A DNA stretch of 64,000 nt, taken from NCBI GenBank assembly GCA_029262795.1, contig JAJCYT010000027.1:118962-182961 (forward strand), read 5' to 3'. This DNA comes from Candidatus Fraserbacteria bacterium (GTDB lineage Bacteria; Bipolaricaulota; Bipolaricaulia; RBG-16-55-9; JAJCYT01). This document shows positions 26,190 to 34,529 of the stretch, piece by piece. Positions within the stretch are counted from its first letter, which is position 1. The number at the start of each line of letters is the position of its first letter. The notes beneath the pieces are model-generated. The model searched no databases. It worked only from the letters and a program-made list of their open reading frames with translations, and had not been told where the DNA came from. A program made the translations under genes and the position numbers.

Positions 26190-27365
26190 TTATTCACTCG
26201 TTTGATTTAAAAGTTCGCCTTTTTCGACCACAATCAAGCCTCGACTGGTGTCACCAATAAGCACATGGTTTTCGAGCACAAAAATGCCAAATGCACCCAG
26301 GAAAGGGTTGCCGCGAGGTATTGATGCAGCGCTTTGAAATTCGGCCACTCGAATCACTTCCATCAACTCAGCGTCGTAGCGGAAGACCTGAAGGCCATCG
26401 AGATAATGAGACACGTAAGCAAATTCTCCATCCACCATCACATTGTGAGGGATAGGTGTGCCTCTTAAACGGAACCCTCCCAAATCTAGGACATTGTCCA
26501 AATCAGAAATGTCAAAAACTCGAACCTGTTCTCCAATCACTTCATCTGTGGTCCAGAGTAAATTACCATTTTCAGAGGGCCAGACATTGTGAGTCGATGG
26601 TGACCTCGAAGCGAAAGGGCGATAAACATGATTTCCGGCAATGGTGTAACTCAGTTGAGATGGATTGTCTAGGTTTTCAAAATCAACCACCCAAAAACCT
26701 GTGTTCCAGCCTGCAATATAGGCTCGATTTCCAACCACGGTTAGATCATGAACGCTTGGAATGGGGTCATCATTGTTGTCGAGGAGTTGACCAATATCCT
26801 GCGGGTTGGCTGGATCAGAAATATCCAGCATCCAAATGCCTGCATCAATCGGTGCAGGGTTTGAATCCGGTCCTCCTGACGCACTGAAACTTGCAATAAA
26901 GGCCACGTTGCCAGCCACAAACACATTGTGGGCACCGGCAAAGGTGTCATTGATATAGTTGTTCACCAATACAGGTTGAGCTGGATTGCCCACATCGTAA
27001 ATTCGCAATGTGCTGTCATCATTGGAAGACTGCATGGCAAGGTAGGCAAACCCATTGCTGAGCTTTGCATCCCAGCTGAGTTCCCCATCTTCAAGCTCGA
27101 TGGTGCTGATGGTTTCAGGATTGCTTTGATCATTCAAATTCACCAAATGCACCACTGGGCCTGCGGTAACAATGGCCAGTGAATCTTCCACCCAAATATC
27201 CAAGGCGCGTGCCGTGATGTTGGTAATAGGGCCAAGTTGGTTGACCACCCCAGGAAGCCGAAGTTCGCTGACCAACTCCAAAGAAGCCACATCCTGCGCT
27301 TGAAGTGGCATTACAATACAAGCCAGGGTCAGTGTGATCAGCAGCAGAAATTTAGAACGATTCAT
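26190..27365 (-). CDS. Secreted LVIVD-repeat beta-propeller protein (copy 1)
   Basis: 391 residues with a signal peptide ending near LQAQ (residue 24). The mature protein consists of LVIVD-type repeats such as VWMLDISDPANPQDIG and VVDFENLDNP, with His-Asn-Val turns (AHNVFV, THNVWP, PHNVMV). Such propellers occur in periplasmic or surface proteins; no catalytic site is known. It is a clear paralogue of the next gene upstream, about 7 bp away, with the same order of motifs but no acidic tail. No sorting signal is visible at the C-terminus. Confidence 0.85.
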   Translation of the reverse strand: MNRSKFLLLITLTLACIVMPLQAQDVASLELVSELRLPGVVNQLGPITNITARALDIWVEDSLAIVTAGPVVHLVNLNDQSNPETISTIELEDGELSWDAKLSNGFAYLAMQSSNDDSTLRIYDVGNPAQPVLVNNYINDTFAGAHNVFVAGNVAFIASFSASGGPDSNPAPIDAGIWMLDISDPANPQDIGQLLDNNDDPIPSVHDLTVVGNRAYIAGWNTGFWVVDFENLDNPSQLSYTIAGNHVYRPFASRSPSTHNVWPSENGNLLWTTDEVIGEQVRVFDISDLDNVLDLGGFRLRGTPIPHNVMVDGEFAYVSHYLDGLQVFRYDAELMEVIRVAEFQSAASIPRGNPFLGAFGIFVLENHVLIGDTSRGLIVVEKGELLNQTSE

Positions 27366-27372
27366 GATTCGA

Positions 27373-28659
27373 TTATTCGTCTGATTCAGGATCGTCTTCT
27401 TCGCTTTCCGTTTCAGCCTCAGTTTCGACTTCTGTTTCAGTCTCAGCTTCAGCTTCTATCTCAGGTTCTTCTTCTACCGCTTCAACATCAGAACGGAGGA
27501 TGCCGCCTTTTTCCAATATGGCCAAACCGTTGGTCATGTCGCCAACCAGGACGTAGTTTCCATGAACAAATACGCCAAAGGTTCTGCAAAATGGAAAGTC
27601 GGGGCAATCGCTACTAGGACCAATATTGATATGCGCCACTTCTACAGGGCCTTGGAGTCTTTCAAACTCTAATACATACAAACCATCTCTGTAGTGAGAA
27701 ACATAGGCAAAGTCTCCGTCAACCATAACGTTATGTGGAATAGCATTTGTCGAAAGCCTAAAAATGCCTAAGGGTTTGATATCTTCGGTGTCCGACACAT
27801 CAAACAAACGCACACCTTCACCGACAATTTCATCCGTGGTCCAAACTAGATTTCCATCCTCAGAAGGCCAGACATTATGTGTGTGGGCAGTCTCTTGGTC
27901 TGTTTGGGCACCCAGGAATTTCCTGTAGGTCTGATTTGCAACCACAGTATAAGAAAGTTCAGAAGGGTTGTCTAAATTTTCAAAATCCACCAGCCAGAAA
28001 CCACTGGTCCAGCCAGCGAGATACACGCGATTGTCAATGACGGTTAAATCATGGACCGTAGGAATAGGATTACCGTTGTCCTGCATGATCACGCCAATAT
28101 CCTGAGGGTTGGCAGGGTCAGAAATATCCACCATCCAGGTGCCTTGATTGATTGCACCAGGACCTTGACGATTGCTGAACCCACTCAAGCTGGCGACAAA
28201 GGCGACGTTGTCCGCAATGAAAATATTGTGCGTGCCAGCAAACGTTTCAGAGAAATGGGAAGTAATATATTCAGGGTTGGCAGGATCGCTGATGTTGTAC
28301 ACATCAAACAGGTTGCCATCGGCAGAGAATTGCAGACCCACATAAAGAAAATCACCAGAGAGTTTTGCATCCCAACTGAGGCCATTGACTTCAATGGTGC
28401 TTAACAGTGCAGGGTTTTCCATGTCACTCAAATCCACCAAATGCACGGCGGGTCCGGCGGTGACCACGGCTAAATCGCCTTCAGCCCAAACATCCAGGGC
28501 ACGGTGAGGCAATCTGAAATTTCCACCCAAAGAGCTTTCCAAATTGGGAAGTTCAAGCAGAGCAACTTGCGTGAGCAAGGCTTCGTCTTCTGCCTGGAGT
28601 GGTGTTGCAAACAGCAAAAAAGTCAAACCGAGGATAAGTGCGAACTTAAAGTGCTTCAT
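27373..28659 (-). CDS. Secreted LVIVD-repeat beta-propeller protein (copy 2, acidic tail)
   Basis: 428 residues. It has a signal peptide (ending near residue 23) and the same propeller plan as its neighbour, including WMVDISDPANPQDIG and VHDLTVIDNRVYLAGW. It adds a C-terminal tail of about 45 residues made almost only of Glu, Thr, Ala and Asp. The tail may bind cations or act as a linker. Copy 1 and copy 2 are tandem duplicates that have diverged. The gene is first in a likely three-gene transcript ending with the acetyltransferase. Confidence 0.85.
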   Translation of the reverse strand: MKHFKFALILGLTFLLFATPLQAEDEALLTQVALLELPNLESSLGGNFRLPHRALDVWAEGDLAVVTAGPAVHLVDLSDMENPALLSTIEVNGLSWDAKLSGDFLYVGLQFSADGNLFDVYNISDPANPEYITSHFSETFAGTHNIFIADNVAFVASLSGFSNRQGPGAINQGTWMVDISDPANPQDIGVIMQDNGNPIPTVHDLTVIDNRVYLAGWTSGFWLVDFENLDNPSELSYTVVANQTYRKFLGAQTDQETAHTHNVWPSEDGNLVWTTDEIVGEGVRLFDVSDTEDIKPLGIFRLSTNAIPHNVMVDGDFAYVSHYRDGLYVLEFERLQGPVEVAHINIGPSSDCPDFPFCRTFGVFVHGNYVLVGDMTNGLAILEKGGILRSDVEAVEEEPEIEAEAETETEVETEAETESEEDDPESDE

Positions 28660-28768
28660 GGGTGAACTCCCTTGTTTTTCTGGTGATGAGGATCAAACGA
28701 TTTTTTAAAGGTAAACCATTCAAAAACCTTTGTCCAGTTTACTTTAATGAAGAGAAATATTGACGTTT

Positions 28769-29077
28769 TTAGATGGCAAGCGAAAGCGCCATTTGTTGTA
28801 ACGTCCTGACCACAAAGCCTTGAATAAAGATGAGTGCCAAGAAAACCACAATTGGAGAAAGATCAATGCCCAAGCTGCCCGTGTATTTGCTCATGAAACG
28901 GCGAATGGGAAAAAGTACAGGTTCGGTGACTGTGTAAACAGCCTGACTCACTGGATGCTTGGTGGCAGGCTGAACCCAACTGATGATCACACGGGCCAGC
29001 AGCACGAGGAACATTAAATTAATAGCAATGTCCAGCACTTGAGCCAGTGCGCTAATTAAGTTTGCAAGGGGTGTCAT
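28769..29077 (-). CDS. yggT: YggT family membrane protein
   Basis: 102 residues with two hydrophobic segments (about 10-32 and 72-98) separated by RVIISWVQP and a PVLFPIRRFM stretch, both typical of the YggT family. The function is not firmly known; links to osmotic stress and membrane organisation have been proposed. It sits 15 bp after yggS on the same strand, the usual gene order in many bacteria. Confidence 0.92.
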   Translation of the reverse strand: MTPLANLISALAQVLDIAINLMFLVLLARVIISWVQPATKHPVSQAVYTVTEPVLFPIRRFMSKYTGSLGIDLSPIVVFLALIFIQGFVVRTLQQMALSLAI

Positions 29078-29092
29078 ATATTTAAAAACTCC

Positions 29093-29776
29093 TTAGGTTC
29101 TGAGGCCAAACAACACCGTACCCAAACGGATGAGGTTTGACCCTTCTTCGATAGCCACTTCAAAATCATGTGAGGTGCCCATCGACAGGTACTTGGCTTC
29201 CACATTTGGAAGCATCTTAAATTCATTATACAAAGCCAACATGGTTTTGAAATAGGGGCGCGATGTGTTTGGATCTTCCGCAAATGGTGGCATGGTCATC
29301 AACCCTTGGATCGAAATGTTTTCCAGCGAGGAAATTTCTTTGACAAAATCAGTCACATCAGAGTTTGGGATGCCGAATTTGGAATCTTCTCCGCCCACAT
29401 TGACCTCAACTAAGATGGGCATTTTTTTGTCGAGCTTTGCTGCTTCTGTGTCAACGGCCTGAGCCACCCGCAGGCTGTCCACAGATTCGATGCAATCACA
29501 GAGTCGAGCAGCGACTTTGACTTTGTTGGTCTGCAAGTGACCGATGAAATGTTTGCGCGTGGGCAGCAGTGCATCAAACTTGGCTGTGGCTTCCTGCACA
29601 CGGTTTTCGCCGACAAGGACGATGCCTGCTTCAATTGCCTGATTGATTTCTTCAACTGTACGCGTTTTTGTGGCTGCCAGAATATGAATGTCTTCAAGTG
29701 AGCGCCCAAACTTTGCTGCAGCCTGGGCAACTCGATCCTGAATTTTTTTAAAGCGGTCTGAAATGGTTTCCGTCAT
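29093..29776 (-). CDS. yggS: PLP homeostasis protein, YggS/PLPBP family
   Basis: 227 residues. A type III PLP barrel related to the alanine racemase N-terminal domain. The PLP lysine lies in LAATKTRT near residue 35; GENRVQEA, FIGHLQTNK and the end LSMGTSHDFEVAIEEG are family hallmarks. It keeps pyridoxal phosphate pools in balance and has no known catalytic activity. The frame is open upstream to 29998 inside the acyl-CoA dehydrogenase gene, but ATG 29776, one base after that stop, matches the family start. Confidence 0.93.
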   Translation of the reverse strand: MTETISDRFKKIQDRVAQAAAKFGRSLEDIHILAATKTRTVEEINQAIEAGIVLVGENRVQEATAKFDALLPTRKHFIGHLQTNKVKVAARLCDCIESVDSLRVAQAVDTEAAKLDKKMPILVEVNVGGEDSKFGIPNSDVTDFVKEISSLENISIQGLMTMPPFAEDPNTSRPYFKTMLALYNEFKMLPNVEAKYLSMGTSHDFEVAIEEGSNLIRLGTVLFGLRT

Positions 29777-29777
29777 T

Positions 29778-30917
29778 TTAGCCCAACATGCTTCGAGAAA
29801 TAACCAGTTTTTGAATTTCGCTGGTGCCTTCATAAATGCGGGTGATGCGTGCATCACGATAAAGTCGCTCCACTTTGTAGTCGCGGATGTAGCCGTAACC
29901 GCCGTGAATTTGCAACGCTTGGTCGGCCACCTGGCTGGCAAGTTCTCCAGCCACAAGCTTTGCAATTGCTGAATCCGTGGAGTAATCCTGACCCACATCT
30001 TTTTTCCAGGCGGACTTGTAGACGAGCAGGCGTGCGCCTTCGATCTGTGCTTTCATGTCGGCTAATTTGAATTGGATGGATTGGAAGTTGGAAATCTTTT
30101 GCCCAAAGGCTTCGCGTTCCTGAGAGTATTTAACCGCTTCATCCATCGCTGCCTGAGCAATGCCCAAAGCCTGCGCGGCAATTCCGATGCGTCCCCCATT
30201 AAGGGTAACCATTGCAATTTTAAAGCCCATGCCTTCATCACTGAGGCGATTGCTGACGGGGATGCGGCAGTTGTCGAAATGGATTTCACAAGTGGAGGTG
30301 CCACGAATGCCCAGCTTGTCTTCTTCTTTGCCAATAGTGAAACCAGGGGTGTCTTTTTCAACAATGAAAGCACTGACACCTTTGTGTTTGGCGGCAGCAT
30401 CTGTGGTGGCGGTGACAATGAAGACATCGGCAAAGCCAGCATTGGTGATCCACATTTTGGAGCCTTTTATGATGTATTCATTCCCATCCAAAGTGGCAGT
30501 GGTTTTCATGGCACTGGCATCGGAACCGGACTCTGGCTCACTCAAAGCAAACGCGCCGATAAACTCACCGGTGGCCAGTTTGGGCAGGTAAGTTTGCTTT
30601 TGTTCATCGTTGGCAAATTTATTAAAAACATCATTAACCAGGGAGTTTTGGACGCTGACCGAGGTGGAAGTGGACGCACACGCGCGAGATAATTCTTCCA
30701 TCACAATGGCATAACTTAAGGCATCTGCACCAATGCCGCCGTATTCCTCAGAAATGCTCATCCCTAAATAACCCAATGCGCCTAGCTTTTTGAGGTTTTC
30801 AATCGCGGGGCGATGTTCCTTATCCAGAATAGCGGCCATAGGTTCCAGTTCCTGTTGAGCAAATTCTCTGGCTGACTTACGAAATAATTCCTGTTCAGGG
30901 GTGAGTGAAAAATCCAT
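29778..30917 (-). CDS. Acyl-CoA dehydrogenase
   Basis: 379 residues, the standard length. It oxidises an acyl-CoA to the trans-2-enoyl-CoA with FAD, passing electrons to an electron-transfer flavoprotein. Signatures: FALSEPESGSDA near residue 123 and QIHGGYGYIRDYKVERLYRDAR near 340 (quoted in part as QIHGGYGYIRDY), with the catalytic Glu in YEGTSEIQ near 366. That Glu position fits short-chain (butyryl-CoA type) enzymes. It is followed at once by yggS. Confidence 0.93.
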   Translation of the reverse strand: MDFSLTPEQELFRKSAREFAQQELEPMAAILDKEHRPAIENLKKLGALGYLGMSISEEYGGIGADALSYAIVMEELSRACASTSTSVSVQNSLVNDVFNKFANDEQKQTYLPKLATGEFIGAFALSEPESGSDASAMKTTATLDGNEYIIKGSKMWITNAGFADVFIVTATTDAAAKHKGVSAFIVEKDTPGFTIGKEEDKLGIRGTSTCEIHFDNCRIPVSNRLSDEGMGFKIAMVTLNGGRIGIAAQALGIAQAAMDEAVKYSQEREAFGQKISNFQSIQFKLADMKAQIEGARLLVYKSAWKKDVGQDYSTDSAIAKLVAGELASQVADQALQIHGGYGYIRDYKVERLYRDARITRIYEGTSEIQKLVISRSMLG

Positions 30918-30959
30918 GTCGGCTCCTTTTTATGAAGAATCAGGTGGCGTTAACTGATG

Positions 30960-31250
30960 CTATTTTTTCTTTTTGCTGGTCTTCTTTGCAGTGCTTTTTT
31001 CGTCTTTGACAAATGCTTTGACATCTTTTTCTTTCACATCGGTTAAATGCTTGCCGAGCTTGCCAAGTTCGGATTCATCCACTTCTTCATCCAGCCAGTC
31101 TTCGAGCTTGTCCCAGGGCACGCGCACATCACCATCCAGAGTGATGCTGGGCAACTCTTTGGTTTCGATCATTTGTTCGATTTCTTCAAGGTCGATGCCC
31201 AAATACTGGGACACCTCCCAGAGTTTTAAGTAGCCATAATATTTTTTCAT
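30960..31250 (-). CDS. Small HTH DNA-binding protein with lysine-rich tail
   Basis: 96 residues. Residues 8-55 look like an excisionase/MerR-type winged helix (LKLWEVSQYLGI, then a strand pair and VPWDKLEDWL). The last 25 residues are rich in Lys, as in histone-like proteins that bind DNA non-specifically. GGAGG fits ATG 31250 rather than the GTG before it. It lies 42 bp upstream of the acyl-CoA dehydrogenase gene and could be cotranscribed. A repeat-rich region upstream (31294-31316) might be its own operator. Confidence 0.7.
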   Translation of the reverse strand: MKKYYGYLKLWEVSQYLGIDLEEIEQMIETKELPSITLDGDVRVPWDKLEDWLDEEVDESELGKLGKHLTDVKEKDVKAFVKDEKSTAKKTSKKKK

Positions 31251-31293
31251 CACAACCTCCTCGCCCTTGTAATGATCAGATTCAATTCATTCG

Positions 31294-31316
31294 CCATTGA
31301 GCGTACCCATTGAGCG
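31294..31316. repeat. Direct repeat upstream of the HTH gene
   Basis: CCATTGAGCG occurs twice (31294-31303 and 31307-31316), 13 bases apart, and ATTCGC/GCGAAT flank the pair as an inverted repeat. It lies about 45 bp before the HTH start. The 31251-31546 gap shows nothing else I can name. Confidence 0.4.
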
Positions 31317-31546
31317 AATCGGATTCAATCAAAAGGAGTTAGGAGTGAAAAAGTAAAGGGCTATACGGCTGCGATGAATATGACTTTCTTAGATTAGGGT
31401 GATTTACTAAAGCAACTGCCATTCATCCAACGTAAACGAACCCCTTCATCAATCATCTTGTTTGGGCTCGTCTTGTATTTCTAAAAGGATTAATCTCAGA
31501 AGCGCCAAAGAAACTCGATCTTTGACTGTAGACAAACTTAGCTTTG

Positions 31547-31687
31547 TTACATGCTTGACATCACGCTGTCTACCAAGAATACCACCATTAAACTAAGCAC
31601 TCCCCCTAACAAGAGCACTAACAGTGTCAACCAAACAAGTATCTTGTCACCGCGTGTCACCGCGTCTTTTTTCGTGTGATTATCCAT
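31547..31687 (-). CDS. 46-residue single-span membrane protein of the oxidase-like operon
   Basis: ATG at 31687 overlaps the end of the subunit I gene by 8 bases; TAA is at 31547. The product has a charged N-terminus (residues 1-15), one hydrophobic helix of about 24 residues (LVWLTLLVLLLGGVL onwards) and a short tail. Size and layout fit the tiny accessory helix seen in ba3-type oxidases (subunit IIa/CbaD), though there the gene usually comes first. The overlap suggests translational coupling and a stoichiometric partner. No homologue was recognised by sequence. Confidence 0.6.
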   Translation of the reverse strand: MDNHTKKDAVTRGDKILVWLTLLVLLLGGVLSLMVVFLVDSVMSSM

Positions 31688-33350
31688 TATAAATTGAAAG
31701 GCTCCTTAACCAATGGAATGCGAAAAATGTCATCACCAAAATGCCTATAATAAACAACAACGGTGGAATCAAGGCCATGGGAGAGCGTTGAATCATTGAT
31801 GTTGCGGGAGGGATCGTGGGTATCAAATTGGCCATGACTTGACTATTTTCTTGAGGTTTTCTATGCAAGGCTGTCATCACCATGATCAGTAAAAACAACA
31901 AAATCGCCAGTAGGGATAATGTGCCGCCAATGCCCAAGGAAAGATTCATCATTTGTGCGCTTGCATCTGTTAATTCTTCTCCCGCCAAAGCATAACGACG
32001 CAACACGCCGGACAATCCCGCCGCGACACCAAAGATCGACATCCATAACAAGCCAAAGCCCAACAGATAAGACTGAATTCGTGCCAATTTCATTCCCCAC
32101 AAGGGCCGTTTCCATAACAACGGCATAGCGTAATACAGTGCCCCCATATACATCAGGTTTGCGCCACCCGCTGCGATGGCATGAACATAAGCGGGCACTG
32201 CAAAAGTGTTGTGCAACAGAGGTGCAAGTGTTTGTTGAAGCGTCATGTAAGACAATAGCCCGCCGATGAACAACGTAAACAAGCCCATCATCATCGAACT
32301 GAATGCAGGGTTTTTCCAAGGAAGATGCCTCAGCCAACCCAACGCACCATAACCAGCGCTTTTAAAACGGGTTTCCAGCATCCCGACAATCACAAACATG
32401 TGGAGTATGGTGGGTGTGCCTACCAGCAGTGACAATGTGGTTCCCACAAATTTAATGCCTTGAGGGATATTGGGATCCACCAACAAGTGATACAAAAAGG
32501 TCGGAGGGACAAACAGTGGATAGAGTAAAAACAATCCCTTGGCCAATTTTTTACTATAGACTGAATGGGCATCTGCGCATAATTCCACCAAAACATAGGC
32601 AACCCCGACCAGTGTTAAGGCAGGAATATAATGATAGATATGAAAAGCCACATGCCAATTCATACGATACATTTCAGGGTGGATGTCGCCCCAACCTAAT
32701 GTCCACAGGAGTGCGGGTAAAAATGTCTTTAGCGAAGCAACCAACCCTGGAATTGCAATAAACAATCCTGCGATGGCGGCAAAGGTGGAAATGGGAATGT
32801 CTTTGAAAAACAAGGCCCATGAAGTAAGACTCAATTTTTTCTCTACCGCATGAATCACTGTCATTATAAAATCCAGTGTGGTAAGCAGCATGCCAAGGGT
32901 TAACAAAATAAAGCTCAGATAGATCATCCACGCGGAAGAAAATTGTTCAGCCAGCGGAATGGCACCATGGTAGGTGATGGACGCACCGGCCAATACCCCG
33001 ACCAAGGCGAAGCCTACAGCCCCGACCATCAGCCCAAAGCCAACCCAGGCAAGCGCAACGCTCCACAAACGGGTTTTCATCAAAATCGTTCCAGCCATGA
33101 TCAGAAAAGTGGCCTGGATAAAGCTGAACCACAATATGAACATGAAGATACCATGCCCTGTTAATGCCTGATAATAGGTGTTTGCTGAGAGTGCGGAAAA
33201 AGCCGGCACACGCACCAATAACATAAGCAGTGCAAAAACTGCGCCAATGGCCATGGTTATTAAGCCGGTAAAGACAAAAGCTTTTAAAAGTTTGCAATTT
33301 TGCTCGTCTGCATTCACGGCCTGCCAAAGTGAATCAATGATCTTATTCAT
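31680..33350 (-). CDS. Heme-copper oxidase subunit I-like protein with altered active site
   Basis: 556 residues, about 13-14 membrane helices, resembling B-type (ba3) oxidase subunit I. Low-spin heme ligands are kept: His66 (LTGHG) and His390. The CuB/Tyr helix is kept as HPEMY (His224, Tyr228). Two active-site positions are not. The His-His pair of helix VII reads Tyr287-His288 (aligned through the following Asp-Pro). The heme a3 ligand of helix X reads Tyr388 in HNTFAVPAYVH, where HFH is expected. Oxygen reduction is therefore doubtful; NO reduction or another reaction is possible. It is 3 bp after subunit II. Confidence 0.85.
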   Translation of the reverse strand: MNKIIDSLWQAVNADEQNCKLLKAFVFTGLITMAIGAVFALLMLLVRVPAFSALSANTYYQALTGHGIFMFILWFSFIQATFLIMAGTILMKTRLWSVALAWVGFGLMVGAVGFALVGVLAGASITYHGAIPLAEQFSSAWMIYLSFILLTLGMLLTTLDFIMTVIHAVEKKLSLTSWALFFKDIPISTFAAIAGLFIAIPGLVASLKTFLPALLWTLGWGDIHPEMYRMNWHVAFHIYHYIPALTLVGVAYVLVELCADAHSVYSKKLAKGLFLLYPLFVPPTFLYHLLVDPNIPQGIKFVGTTLSLLVGTPTILHMFVIVGMLETRFKSAGYGALGWLRHLPWKNPAFSSMMMGLFTLFIGGLLSYMTLQQTLAPLLHNTFAVPAYVHAIAAGGANLMYMGALYYAMPLLWKRPLWGMKLARIQSYLLGFGLLWMSIFGVAAGLSGVLRRYALAGEELTDASAQMMNLSLGIGGTLSLLAILLFLLIMVMTALHRKPQENSQVMANLIPTIPPATSMIQRSPMALIPPLLFIIGILVMTFFAFHWLRSLSIYNG

Positions 33351-33353
33351 AAA

Positions 33354-33920
33354 TTACCTGTTTGGAGGGAAAAGGGGGTCGCGTTCCTGCTCCACAATAA
33401 TCGTTCCCTTCATCAAATGATGGCCCAATCCACAGTATTCATTGCAAATGAGACGAATTTCACCCGTTTCCTCAGGAGTTAAAGACATGGTGGTCATCCT
33501 GTGGGGCAGGATGACGGCATTTAGCGTGCCTCCTCCAATGTCCACCAGGGTTGAACCATGTAGGACATCAGGCGAATAAAAAGCCAAGTCATAGTGTTTG
33601 CCCTGCTCTAATCGGATAACGGGAGGTACAAACCCAAACTGTTGTGCCATGATAAAAACCATATTCTCTGACGAGGGTCGAATTGAACCATCCTCGAGCC
33701 CATAAGCTTCCTGTTGGGTATTCAGTTTTTCACGGAAGGCCTCTACACTCATCATCATGCCTCCATGCGAGTGACCTCCACCCACAACGTCCAAGAGAAA
33801 CCAGACAGGGACCAGGATTAGTACAAGAAAAGCTAGAACCACAGCAAAGATTAGATAAACCTTTGCGCCCTTTTTCTGCCTCTTTTCCATGGACTGAGTT
33901 GATTCCAGGGTGTTCGACAC
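33354..33920 (-). CDS. Cytochrome c oxidase subunit II-like CuA protein
   Basis: 188 residues. One N-terminal membrane anchor (about residues 21-43), a His/Met-rich hinge, then a cupredoxin domain on the outer face. All six ligands of the binuclear CuA centre are visible: His121, Cys159, Glu161, Cys163, His167 and Met170 (CNEYCGLGHHLM). It should accept electrons from a soluble carrier such as a cytochrome or cupredoxin and pass them to subunit I. Length is like the short B-type subunits. First gene of the operon. Confidence 0.9.
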   Translation of the reverse strand: MSNTLESTQSMEKRQKKGAKVYLIFAVVLAFLVLILVPVWFLLDVVGGGHSHGGMMMSVEAFREKLNTQQEAYGLEDGSIRPSSENMVFIMAQQFGFVPPVIRLEQGKHYDLAFYSPDVLHGSTLVDIGGGTLNAVILPHRMTTMSLTPEETGEIRLICNEYCGLGHHLMKGTIIVEQERDPLFPPNR

Positions 33921-34181
33921 GCTCTATTCCTCCACTTAATTGGCAATAGGGTCAAATATAACAAATGAAATAGCTTTGTTTATACACACATCTTGGGAAG
34001 ATTACAAAAATGAATTTGAGTCGTACGGAATGTTTAATAATAATTTTCATCACAGCGCATTTCCTTAAATTCATATCCTGAGTGAGATCAAAATTTGAAG
34101 CAATGATTTTAATCATAGCACCCCGCACCACACAGTTGATCCAAAAATTTTTAGTAACATTGAATGTACAACAATGAGGTC

Positions 34182-34273
34182 GTGGTGTGTTAAAAGAAAA
34201 AACAGTTGGTTTCTAACTTTTCCGTGCTTTTATAATGCTGAGAGGCATCCTTCATCACTCTGTAACACACCAC
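34182..34273. other. Intergenic element closed by an 11-bp inverted repeat
   Basis: GTGGTGTGTTA (34182-34192) and TAACACACCAC (34263-34273) would close a 92-base structure with a small inner hairpin (ATGC/GCAT near 34235-34248). It lies in the 609-bp gap between subunit II and the Tat protein gene. It may be a structured RNA or a small mobile repeat. Nothing else could be named in this gap. Confidence 0.35.
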
Positions 34274-34529
34274 AATTCAAAATCCTAGTTTATTCAACTG
34301 GAAACACATATGGAGGCAATTAAGACTTGGTTTTCACTCCATTTTCACAATGCTTTCACTGTCCTTCCATTGAAGAACTGTGACCAAAGGTTCTATGATA
34401 TGAACATTGCAACGAATACACATAGGATTCTTTTCAAAGTACAACATAAAGATAAAAAGTAGTTAAAATCACGCTTGCTCTAAATGAAGCAAGGCATAAT
34501 CCGTCCGCATATATAAAGGAGGACGTAGC

